Of a stretch of 6,750 bases of DNA, positions 1-5,503 are shown piece by piece. Below the pieces are notes generated by a model, which saw only the letters and a program-made list of their open reading frames with translations, was not told the DNA's origin and ran no database searches. Position 1 is the stretch's first letter, and the number at the start of each line of letters is the position of its first letter. The stretch spans positions 1 to 6,750 of the forward strand of contig JANQIJ010000291.1 of assembly GCA_028282185.1 (NCBI GenBank), in the 5' to 3' direction. Made by a program: the position numbers and the translations under genes. Source of the DNA: Rhodospirillales bacterium (GTDB lineage Bacteria > Pseudomonadota > Alphaproteobacteria > Rhodospirillales > Casp-alpha2).

Positions 1-39
1 GACCCCGACGCCCCGGAGGCGGGCCTGGGCTTTCGCTGA
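1..39 (+). CDS. possible C-terminal end of an upstream rightward gene
   Basis: The first 12 codons of frame 1 read DPDAPEAGLGFR and end in TGA at 37-39. Eleven of the twelve codons end in G or C, as in the confident genes of this window. The stop lies six bases before the end of the leftward protease fragment, which would make a normal convergent junction. The fragment is too short to identify, and frame 2 also stays open past this point, so the reading frame is a guess from codon use. Confidence 0.25.
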   Translation, partial: DPDAPEAGLGFR

Positions 40-45
40 GCGGGT

Positions 46-399
46 TCAGACCGAGTTGATCAGGTTATTCAGGTAATGCACGGCAATTCCCGGAAACAGC
101 GACCGGGTCGCGAAAACCAAGGCCGAGAGAATGCAGCCGCCGATGAAGACGTGGATCAGCGACGCAACGTCGTGCGACCAATGCGCGCCGGCGAAGACCA
201 AGGAGCAGAGGATCGCCGCAACCCACCGACTGGGCACTGCGCGCGCGATGTAGAACAGCAGGACGCCCCGGAAAAAGATTTCCTCCGCGACCGAGTTCAG
301 GGCGAGCCCGAAAGACAGATCGAAATAGCGGACAAAGGCGCTTGGGTAGATCAGCGCCTCGGTGCCGGGCGCCCCCTGACGATCAACCGCTGACGACCG
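46..399 (-). pseudogene. 5'-truncated CPBP-family intramembrane metalloprotease (CAAX protease/bacteriocin-immunity type)
   Basis: Read leftward, the open frame from 399 to the TGA at 46-48 encodes about 117 residues. They contain all the CPBP catalytic motifs: AEEIFFRG (EExxxR, about 289-265), FAGAHW (FxxxH) and HYLNN (HxxxN) close to the C-terminus, separated by hydrophobic segments. Such proteins are multi-pass inner-membrane proteins with a glutamate/histidine metal site, related to type II CAAX prenyl proteases, and members usually exceed 200 residues. Here a stop at 400-402 closes the frame about 37 codons before EExxxR, and that interval has no ATG, GTG or TTG. The only standard start, GTG at 237-235, would remove the EExxxR motif. 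No hydrophobic sequence continues upstream in another frame, so the N-terminal helices are missing. The best reading is a truncated pseudogene or remnant. A non-canonical start in a very short active member is less likely. Confidence 0.7.
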
Positions 400-407
400 T
401 CAGGGGG
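372..407. repeat. 10-bp inverted repeat (CCCCCTGACG / CGTCAGGGGG)
   Basis: Positions 372-381 and 398-407 are perfect 10-bp reverse complements around a 16-base loop. The loop holds a second TGACG (391-395), which can itself pair with CGTCA at 398-402, so two mutually exclusive hairpins are possible. Neither strand has a T-run directly after the stem, so a canonical intrinsic terminator is not supported. The repeat sits at the point where the protease fragment loses its frame and 7-12 bases beyond the stop of the weak leftward ORF ending at 414. It may be a terminator-like hairpin, an operator or a scar. Confidence 0.6.
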
Positions 408-413
408 GGCTGT

Positions 414-605
414 TTACCCTCTCTCTCGATTGAATACTCCGCCAACGGGGAAGTTACCCATGTAGGATATATCGCTCGACGGCTTGCGATGGCCGACGCC
501 GATGCGCCGGCAGAAGTCATCGACCTTGTCCAGGATCGGGTTCTTGGCCGGCGCGGCGTGGCCCGCCGGGCCATCGGGCGACCATCCGGATGAGAGAAAA
601 AACAT
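414..605 (-). CDS. weak small ORF, possibly a small-protein remnant
   Basis: A leftward ATG at 605-603 is preceded by GAAGG at SD-like spacing (read leftward from about 613) and opens 63 codons to a TAA at 416-414. From about residue 9 to residue 45 nearly every codon ends in G or C, matching real genes of the window better than the opposite strand does. The segment NPILDKVDDFCRRIGVG (residues 22-38) reads like the first helix of a small alphaproteobacterial helix-turn-helix-like protein, but this rests on general resemblance only. After about residue 45 the codon bias decays, as if the original 3' end were lost. It would be divergent from the phosphatase gene. It may be spurious. Confidence 0.25.
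   Translation of the reverse strand: MFFLSSGWSPDGPAGHAAPAKNPILDKVDDFCRRIGVGHRKPSSDISYMGNFPVGGVFNRERG
559..573. repeat. short perfect palindrome TGGCCCG-C-CGGGCCA
   Basis: Two 7-base arms are exact reverse complements around a single central base, 67 bases before the chosen start of the phosphatase gene. It could be a protein-binding site, but GC-rich palindromes of this size also arise by chance in such DNA, and it overlaps the weak leftward ORF. Confidence 0.3.
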
Positions 606-639
606 CGCACCTTCAGACGGTTCCGGGCATAGTTGCGCC

Positions 640-2409
640 ATGTCGACCGTGACCGCCATGGCGGCGGAGGACGCCGCCCGCGAGGACGCCCGCCGGTTCC
701 AGGCCAGCTTGGAAATCCTGGCCGAGATGTCGCGCGAGTTTGCCCAGTCCCGCGACCTGGACACGGCCCTGCTGAAGGCCGTGGGCCATATCACCGATTT
801 CGTCGATGCCGAGGGCGGGGCCCTGTTCCTGCTGGACGATGCGGCGGAAAAGCTGACCTGTCATGCCTGCGTGGGCGCCACGGAAATCACCGGCCTGGTG
901 ATCGGCGCCGATCAAGGGATCGTCGGTCGCTGCGTGCAGAACGATTTGGGCGAGATCGTCCGCGATGTCTCCAAGGACCCGAACTTTTTCGGCGGGGTCG
1001 ATGAGAAGACCGGCTATACCACCAAGTCGATCCTTTGCGCCCCCCTGACCGTGAAGGACGCGCGCATCGGCGCCATCGAGCTGATCAACAAGCGGGGCGG
1101 CGACGGTCTGTTCAATCCGGACGACCTGCATTTCCTGGAGGCTTTGGCGGCTTCGGCGGCGCTCGCCATCCTCAACACGCGGCAGGCGGACGCGCTGTTG
1201 GAACAGGAACGGATCAAGCGCGAATTGGAATTGGCCCGGGAAATTCAAAGCTCGTTGTTGCCCGGCGAGGTCGATGCGGACCGCATCTGCGGCTCGAACA
1301 CCCCGGCGCGGGAAGTTTCCGGCGATTTCTATGATTTCTTTCGCCTGTCGGACGGGCGCATCTGTTTCAACCTGGGCGACGTTTCCGGCAAGGGCATGAA
1401 CGCGGCCCTGTTGATGGCCAAGACGGCGAGCCTGTTTCGCTGTTTGGGGAAATCGGTGCTGTCGCCGGGGCGCCTGCTGGCCTTGATCAACCGCGAGGTC
1501 TGCGAAACCGCCCACCGGGGCATGTTCGTGACCATGGCGGGTGGCGTTTACGATCCGCGCAGGGGGGTCGTGACGCTCGCCAACGCCGGGCACGAGCCGC
1601 CCTTGCTGATGACCGCCGATGGCGAATTCCAGGCCTTCGACGCCGGCGGCCCGCCCCTGGGCATCCTGCCCGATCCGCCGACGCCGGACGGCTATCCCGA
1701 GCAGGAAATCAAGTTGGACGGCGGCAGTTTCTGGGTCTTCACCGATGGGGTGACCGAGGGCTATACCGAAAGCGGTGACGAACTGGAGGTCGCGGGCGTG
1801 CGGCGGATCTTGACCGAAACCCATGGCCGGCCGCTGGCAGAGCGGATCGCCGCCGTGGTCGGCGCGGTGACGGCGGGGGACGGCGGCCTGCGGGACGATC
1901 TGACCTTGCTCGGCATTCAGGACGACGGGGAAAGGGACGGCGCGGCGGCGGCCGAGAACCGGGAGGTGGCGGAAGAACGGCTGATGCGCCTGCGCCTGCC
2001 GGCCCGGCCCGGGCGGTTGAAGGTGGTCCGCGACAGCCTGCGCGCGGCCTTGGGCCATGCCGGTTGCGGGTCCGATGTGGCGCTCGACGTGGTCCTGGCC
2101 GTCGACGAGGCCTGCCAGAACGTGATCCGCCATGCCTATGCCGGGCGTGAGGATGGGGAGATGGAGATCGACCTGTTGCGCCGGGGCGACGAGGTGATTG
2201 TCCGTCTCATGGACTTCGCGCCGCCGGTGGACGAGGCGGCGATCAAGCCGCGCGATCTGGAGGATATCAAACCGGGCGGGCTCGGCACCCATTTCATCCG
2301 CGAGGTGATGGACGACGTGCGGTTTCTGACGCCTCCCGCCGGGGTGGGAAATCTGTTACAACTCAGGAAAAGCATGACCGGCCAGGCGCCCGATGACAGG
2401 GGCGCCTGA
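640..2409 (+). CDS. GAF / SpoIIE-type PP2C phosphatase / GHKL ATPase regulator (RsbU-RsbW-like)
   Basis: A predicted soluble 589-residue regulator of a partner-switching pathway. Domains in order: a GAF sensor (about 35-180); a helical linker with the RsbU-like LAREIQSSLLP (198-208); a SpoIIE/PP2C phosphatase (about 215-428) with its metal-site motifs SGDFYD (D229), GDVSGKG (D247), NAGHEPP, FTDGVTEG (D369) and RDDLTLL (D419/D420); and a GHKL ATPase (about 450-578) with N-box VDEACQNVIRHAY (E490, N494), a D525 region and GGLGTHFIR (546-554). The last domain resembles RsbW/SpoIIAB serine kinases. The protein should dephosphorylate, and perhaps also phosphorylate, a STAS partner, and the gene 40 bases downstream encodes one. 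No membrane helix or receiver domain is seen, so the GAF domain is the likely input, with unknown ligand. The start at 640 was chosen because coding-like sequence begins there. The frame is open back to 484, ATG 658 is an alternative, and no good Shine-Dalgarno precedes either ATG. Confidence 0.93.
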   Translation: MSTVTAMAAEDAAREDARRFQASLEILAEMSREFAQSRDLDTALLKAVGHITDFVDAEGGALFLLDDAAEKLTCHACVGATEITGLVIGADQGIVGRCVQNDLGEIVRDVSKDPNFFGGVDEKTGYTTKSILCAPLTVKDARIGAIELINKRGGDGLFNPDDLHFLEALAASAALAILNTRQADALLEQERIKRELELAREIQSSLLPGEVDADRICGSNTPAREVSGDFYDFFRLSDGRICFNLGDVSGKGMNAALLMAKTASLFRCLGKSVLSPGRLLALINREVCETAHRGMFVTMAGGVYDPRRGVVTLANAGHEPPLLMTADGEFQAFDAGGPPLGILPDPPTPDGYPEQEIKLDGGSFWVFTDGVTEGYTESGDELEVAGVRRILTETHGRPLAERIAAVVGAVTAGDGGLRDDLTLLGIQDDGERDGAAAAENREVAEERLMRLRLPARPGRLKVVRDSLRAALGHAGCGSDVALDVVLAVDEACQNVIRHAYAGREDGEMEIDLLRRGDEVIVRLMDFAPPVDEAAIKPRDLEDIKPGGLGTHFIREVMDDVRFLTPPAGVGNLLQLRKSMTGQAPDDRGA

Positions 2410-2436
2410 TCGGAACAGGCATCGAAGAACGCTTTT

Positions 2437-2442
2437 AAGGGA
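2437..2442 (+). promoter_or_regulatory. ribosome binding site AAGGGA of the STAS gene
   Basis: AAGGGA ends seven bases before ATG 2450. It decides the start, because the frame is open back to 2393, inside the phosphatase gene. Confidence 0.7.
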
Positions 2443-2449
2443 ACAGAAC

Positions 2450-2782
2450 ATGCAGCACGAAATCATCGACGTGGGGGCGGCCCTGGTCGTCGTATTCGAG
2501 GGCGATATCGATTTGCAGACATCGCCGGCGGCGCGCGACGCGCTGTTGGCCGCCGTCGGCCAGGGCAAGCCCCTGATCGTCGATTTGGCCAAGGTCGGCT
2601 ATATCGATTCGTCGGGCGTGGCCTCCTTGGTCGAAGCCCTGCAATCGGCCCGCAAGGGGGGCAAGGACCTGTCCCTGGCGGCGGTCAGCGAGGGCGCGCT
2701 GCGCGTGCTCAAGCTCGCCCGCCTGGACAGCGTCTTTCCGATCCACGACAGCCGCGACGCCGCCGTCGGCGCCGCCGGCTAG
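2450..2782 (+). CDS. STAS-domain protein, anti-sigma-factor antagonist type; candidate MlaB-like partner of the transporter
   Basis: A 110-residue single-domain STAS protein. The N-terminal strands (VVVFEGDIDLQTSPAARDAL, 13-32) and the IVDLAKVGYIDSSGVASL segment (43-60) match the RsbV/SpoIIAA fold. In SpoIIAA the second serine of D-S-S-G is the phosphorylation site, which corresponds to Ser55 here (Ser54 adjacent). The end (RVLKLARLDSVFPIH, 85-99) is also typical. Its place between a phosphatase/GHKL protein and mlaEFD suggests two jobs. It is the likely substrate of the upstream regulator, and by position and size (E. coli MlaB is a STAS protein of about 97 residues bound to MlaF) it is the likely STAS subunit of the ABC complex. 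The first role follows from family and context; the second is inference. It could instead act on a sigma/anti-sigma pair encoded elsewhere. The stop is 14 bases before the mlaE start. Confidence 0.9.
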   Translation: MQHEIIDVGAALVVVFEGDIDLQTSPAARDALLAAVGQGKPLIVDLAKVGYIDSSGVASLVEALQSARKGGKDLSLAAVSEGALRVLKLARLDSVFPIHDSRDAAVGAAG

Positions 2783-2796
2783 GGACCGGCGAACCG

Positions 2797-3615
2797 GTGG
2801 CCGACGCGGAAACCCCGAACGCGTTTCAACGCACCGCCGACAAGGTCGGCCGCGCCGCCGTTTCCGGCGTCGAGGAAATCGGCCTGGGCGCCATGATGGT
2901 GGTGGAAAGCGGTTATTGGCTGCTGTTCGGCAGGCGGGAAAAACAGCCCGTGCGCCTGGGCGCCATATTCGAACAGATGATGGCCGTGGGCATCCAGGCG
3001 GTGCCGATCATCGCGCTTCTGGCCGCGACCATCGGCATGATGCTGGCGATCCAGGGCATCCATACGCTGCGCATCTTCGGCGCCGAAAGCCGCGTTACCG
3101 TCGGCATCGCCTTTTCCGTGGTCCGCGAGTTCGCGCCGCTGATTACCGGCATCGTGATCGCCGGCCGGTCCGGATCGGCCCTGGCGGCCCGCATCGGCAC
3201 CATGAAGATCAATCAGGAAGTGGACGCGCTCTACGTCATGGGCATCAACCCGGTGCGCTTCCTGGTCGTGCCGGCTTTGATCGCCATGCTGATCATGCTG
3301 CCGGCGCTGACCCTGTTCGCCGATTTCGTCGCCCTGTTCTTCGCCGGCGTCTATGTCAACCTGGACCTGGGCATTTCGCTGGCCGCCTATATGGACGAAA
3401 CCATCGAACTTCTGAGCGTCGACGACCTCATGCACGGCCTCGGCAAAAGCGTCATCTTCGCCGTGCTGATCACCGTCATCGGGGTGGTCAACGGGGCCTC
3501 GGTGCAGGGCGGGGCCGAAGGCGTCGGCAAGGCGACGACCCGGGCCGTGGTTCAGTCCATATCGGCGATCATCGTCACGGACATGCTGTTCGCATTCGTC
3601 GTCACGCGGGGTTGA
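2797..3615 (+). CDS. mlaE: MlaE-family permease of a lipid-transport ABC system
   Basis: A 272-residue inner-membrane permease, close to the roughly 260 residues of E. coli MlaE. An amphipathic N-terminal region (about 12-60) leads into hydrophobic segments near 65-90, 110-125, 153-190, 218-235 and 250-270. The family signature runs from REFAPLITGIVIAGRSGSA (110-128) through ARIGTMKINQEVDALYVMG (131-149), followed by NPVRFLVVPAL. A conserved GGAEGVGKATTRAV stretch lies at 238-251. MlaE dimers form the membrane channel that hands phospholipid between the MlaF ATPase and the MlaD ring. The start is GTG 2797, with AGGGA (2781-2785) about 11 bases upstream; the AGGGA shares bases with the stop codon of the STAS gene. 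This start gives the expected N-terminal length, whereas ATG 2893 would delete the interfacial helix. The close spacing argues for co-translation with the STAS gene. Confidence 0.95.
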   Translation: MADAETPNAFQRTADKVGRAAVSGVEEIGLGAMMVVESGYWLLFGRREKQPVRLGAIFEQMMAVGIQAVPIIALLAATIGMMLAIQGIHTLRIFGAESRVTVGIAFSVVREFAPLITGIVIAGRSGSALAARIGTMKINQEVDALYVMGINPVRFLVVPALIAMLIMLPALTLFADFVALFFAGVYVNLDLGISLAAYMDETIELLSVDDLMHGLGKSVIFAVLITVIGVVNGASVQGGAEGVGKATTRAVVQSISAIIVTDMLFAFVVTRG

Positions 3616-3625
3616 GGAGGCGCGC

Positions 3626-4474
3626 ATGAGTGAAATCGGACAACCCGCGACGACCGGTGATCCGCCGTCCAAGAACGTGATCGAAGTCCGTGACCTGGTC
3701 ACCCACTACGGCGAGCGGATGATCCTGAAGGGCGTTTCCATGGACGTGCGCGCCGACGAGATCATGGTGATCATGGGCGGCTCGGGGTCGGGCAAGTCGA
3801 CACTCCTGCGCCATCTCATGGCGCTTGAGCATCACACCTCCGGCTCCATGCGGATTCTCGGCCACGACATCGACGAATTGAGCGGCGTCGAACTGGTGGA
3901 GCTGCGCCAGAAGCTGGGCGTCGCCTTCCAGGGTGGGGCGCTGTTCAGTTCCATGACCGTGGGCGAGAACGTCATGCTGCCCTTGTTCGAGCATACGGCG
4001 CTCGACCGCAAGACCATGGAGATCATGGTCCGCATGAAGCTGCAGGTGGTCGAACTGGGCGGTTTCGAGAATCTCATGCCGTCGGAGCTGTCCGGCGGCA
4101 TGATCAAGCGCGCCGCCTTCGCCCGGGCCATCGTCATGGACCCGAAGATCCTGTTCTGTGACGAGCCCTCGGCGGGCCTGGACCCCGTGGTGGCCTCGCA
4201 ATTGGACGATCTGATCCTGCTGTTGCGCGATGCCCTGGGCATGACGGTCTGCGTCGTCACCCATGAACTGGACTCAGCCTTCAAGATCGCCGACCGGATC
4301 ACCGTGCTCGACCGGGGGGAAATCCTGTTCATCGGCACGCCGGACGAACTGCGGGCAAGCGGCAACCAACGCATCCAGAACCTTCTGAACCGGGTCGCCG
4401 AGGACGACGACATGGACGCGGAGACCTATCTCAACCGGTTGACGGGGGACGGGCCGGCCTATAGGCCCTTATGA
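3626..4474 (+). CDS. mlaF: MlaF-family ATP-binding protein of a lipid-transport ABC system
   Basis: A 282-residue cytoplasmic ABC ATPase that powers MlaE. All nucleotide-site motifs are intact: Walker A GGSGSGKST (51-59), Q-loop Gln102 in AFQGG, signature LSGGM (155-159) followed by IKRAAFARAI, Walker B ILFCDE (175-180), D-loop SAGLDP (182-187) and switch His213 in VVTHE. Methionine after LSGG and the KR pair are characteristic of the Mla/Mkl branch. After the core, about 40 residues (AEDDDMDAETYLNRL and a short tail) form a C-terminal extension. In E. coli the MlaF extension contributes to the dimer contact, and MlaB binds MlaF. GAGGAGG at 3614-3620 overlaps the mlaE stop and sits five bases before the ATG, so this is the strongest ribosome site in the operon. 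The gap to mlaE is 10 bases and the gap to mlaD is 21 bases. Confidence 0.96.
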   Translation: MSEIGQPATTGDPPSKNVIEVRDLVTHYGERMILKGVSMDVRADEIMVIMGGSGSGKSTLLRHLMALEHHTSGSMRILGHDIDELSGVELVELRQKLGVAFQGGALFSSMTVGENVMLPLFEHTALDRKTMEIMVRMKLQVVELGGFENLMPSELSGGMIKRAAFARAIVMDPKILFCDEPSAGLDPVVASQLDDLILLLRDALGMTVCVVTHELDSAFKIADRITVLDRGEILFIGTPDELRASGNQRIQNLLNRVAEDDDMDAETYLNRLTGDGPAYRPL

Positions 4475-4495
4475 CGACGGGACCGGAAAGACGAC

Positions 4496-5503
4496 ATGCG
4501 CAGCAACAAGATCAATTATCTGGTGGTCGGCACCTTCGTCCTGGCGATGATCGCCGGGCTGATCGTGTCGCTTGCCGTGCTGACCGGGCGCACTGGCGCG
4601 ACGGACGGCTACCATGCCTATTATTCCAACGTCACAGGGGTCAAATTCGGCACCCAGGTGGTCTATGAGGGTTTTCCCATCGGTCAGGTTGAAACGGTGA
4701 CGCCGGAACCGACCGCCGGCGGGATGCGCTTTCGCGTCGATTTCGAAGTCCAGGAAGGCTGGAAGATTCCCGAAGACAGCCTGGTGCGGATCGCCGCGCC
4801 GGGCTTGCTGGCGGCGGTCACCCTGAGCGTCGCCGCGGGCGTAAGCCCCAACGCCCTGGTGCCCGGTGCCGAGGTCAAGTCGGTCGAGGGCGGCGACTTG
4901 TTCGCCGCCGTCGCCACGGTGGCGGAAAAGCTCGGCGTGTTGTCCGAGGAAAGCCTCGAGCCGCTGTTGGACAACGTCAACGCGGGCGTTCTGAAGATCA
5001 ACCGGATTCTCGATCGCGACGGCCAGGATCTGGCGGCCGACCTGAAGCTGTTGATCCAGGACGCGTCTCTTTTGGTCGCCGATATCTCGGAGCGCGTGCC
5101 GATCGTCATCGACAACATGGAACTGATCGCCAGCGACGTGAAATTGGTCAGCACTCAGATGAAGGAGACCTTCACGCCCGCCAACCGGAAACTGTTGGAA
5201 CAGACCCTGGCCAATATGAACCAGGCGACCCAGGACGCGCGCGCGGCCATGGTCAATGGCGAAAAGCTCCTGGGATCGCTCAACGAAATGGTCGGCAAGA
5301 ACGACGGGGATTTGAACCGATCGATCAAGGACGCGCGCTATGTGGTCGAAAGCGTCGCCCGCCGCGTCGATGCGATCAACGAGAACCTGGAAGGCATGTC
5401 GCGGAATATGCTGGAGTTCTCCCGCCAGATCAGGCAAAGCCCGGGCCTGTTGTTGAACAGCAAACCGGTGACAGACGAGGTTCAGCCGGGAGGCGCACAA
5501 TGA
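4496..5503 (+). CDS. mlaD: MlaD-family MCE-domain protein with a long helical C-terminal extension
   Basis: A 335-residue periplasmic substrate-binding component anchored by one N-terminal helix (about 8-30, LVVGTFVLAMIAGLIVSLAV). A single MCE domain follows (about 38-132), with the signature VVYEGFPIGQVETVTP (55-70) and a hydrophobic pore-loop segment GLLAAVTLSVAAG (103-115). Residues about 135-315 are rich in Leu/Ala/Asn/Asp heptad-like sequence, predicted helical and coiled-coil. The end IRQSPGLLLNSKP (312-324) resembles the closing motif of many longer MCE proteins. MCE proteins form hexamers with a central lipid-carrying pore. The protein is nearly twice the length of E. coli MlaD (183 residues), so it may form a needle that spans part of the periplasm and needs no soluble MlaC. 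GGAAAG (4484-4489) precedes ATG 4496. The stop overlaps the next start in an ATGA. Confidence 0.94.
   Translation: MRSNKINYLVVGTFVLAMIAGLIVSLAVLTGRTGATDGYHAYYSNVTGVKFGTQVVYEGFPIGQVETVTPEPTAGGMRFRVDFEVQEGWKIPEDSLVRIAAPGLLAAVTLSVAAGVSPNALVPGAEVKSVEGGDLFAAVATVAEKLGVLSEESLEPLLDNVNAGVLKINRILDRDGQDLAADLKLLIQDASLLVADISERVPIVIDNMELIASDVKLVSTQMKETFTPANRKLLEQTLANMNQATQDARAAMVNGEKLLGSLNEMVGKNDGDLNRSIKDARYVVESVARRVDAINENLEGMSRNMLEFSRQIRQSPGLLLNSKPVTDEVQPGGAQ
5488..5493 (+). promoter_or_regulatory. ribosome binding site GGGAGG of the auxiliary lipoprotein gene
   Basis: GGGAGG lies inside the last mlaD codons, six bases before ATG 5500. Together with the ATGA overlap it supports translational coupling and fixes the start. 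Confidence 0.65.

Larger units (their letters stand above)
400..639. other. 240-bp stretch without a confident gene, upstream of the phosphatase operon
   Basis: No RNA gene or known protein is recognised here. The piece at about 425-475 is clearly AT-richer than its surroundings (TTGAAT at 430-435, TAGGATATAT at 463-472). It is the most likely place for a promoter, but the two elements are 27 bases apart, so no sigma-70 pair can be called. The rightward phosphatase frame is open back to 484, but codon use before 640 is not coding-like. A perfect palindrome lies at 559-573, and a weak leftward ORF covers 605-414. The whole rightward operon must be driven from here or from inside the first gene, because all later gaps are 40 bases or shorter. 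Confidence 0.5.

Noticed and set aside
430..472. TTGAAT and TAGGATATAT, considered as a sigma-70 promoter
   Set aside because: The gap between the two elements is 27 bases, far from 17, so they cannot be one promoter; the patch is kept only as a possible location.
484..639. Extension of the phosphatase reading frame by 52 codons to ATG 484
   Set aside because: The extra residues show no domain and poor codon bias, and the region overlaps the palindrome and AT-richer patch. The helical start of the protein fits ATG 640.
613..2292. Very long open frame on the minus strand opposite the phosphatase gene
   Set aside because: It is a product of high-GC codon bias on the opposite strand. Its translation is rich in His/Gln/Arg low-complexity sequence with no domain, while the plus strand has clear catalytic motifs.
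2412..2436. GGAAC followed by CGCTTTT, considered as an extracytoplasmic-stress sigma promoter before the STAS gene
   Set aside because: The spacing is only about 13 bases and the downstream element is not the expected CGTT, so it does not match a GGAAC-N16/17-CGTT site.
2779..3702. Long open frame on the minus strand opposite mlaE
   Set aside because: The translation is a string of His/Asp/Gln/Gly/Arg residues without any recognisable domain, and the plus strand is a firm MlaE.
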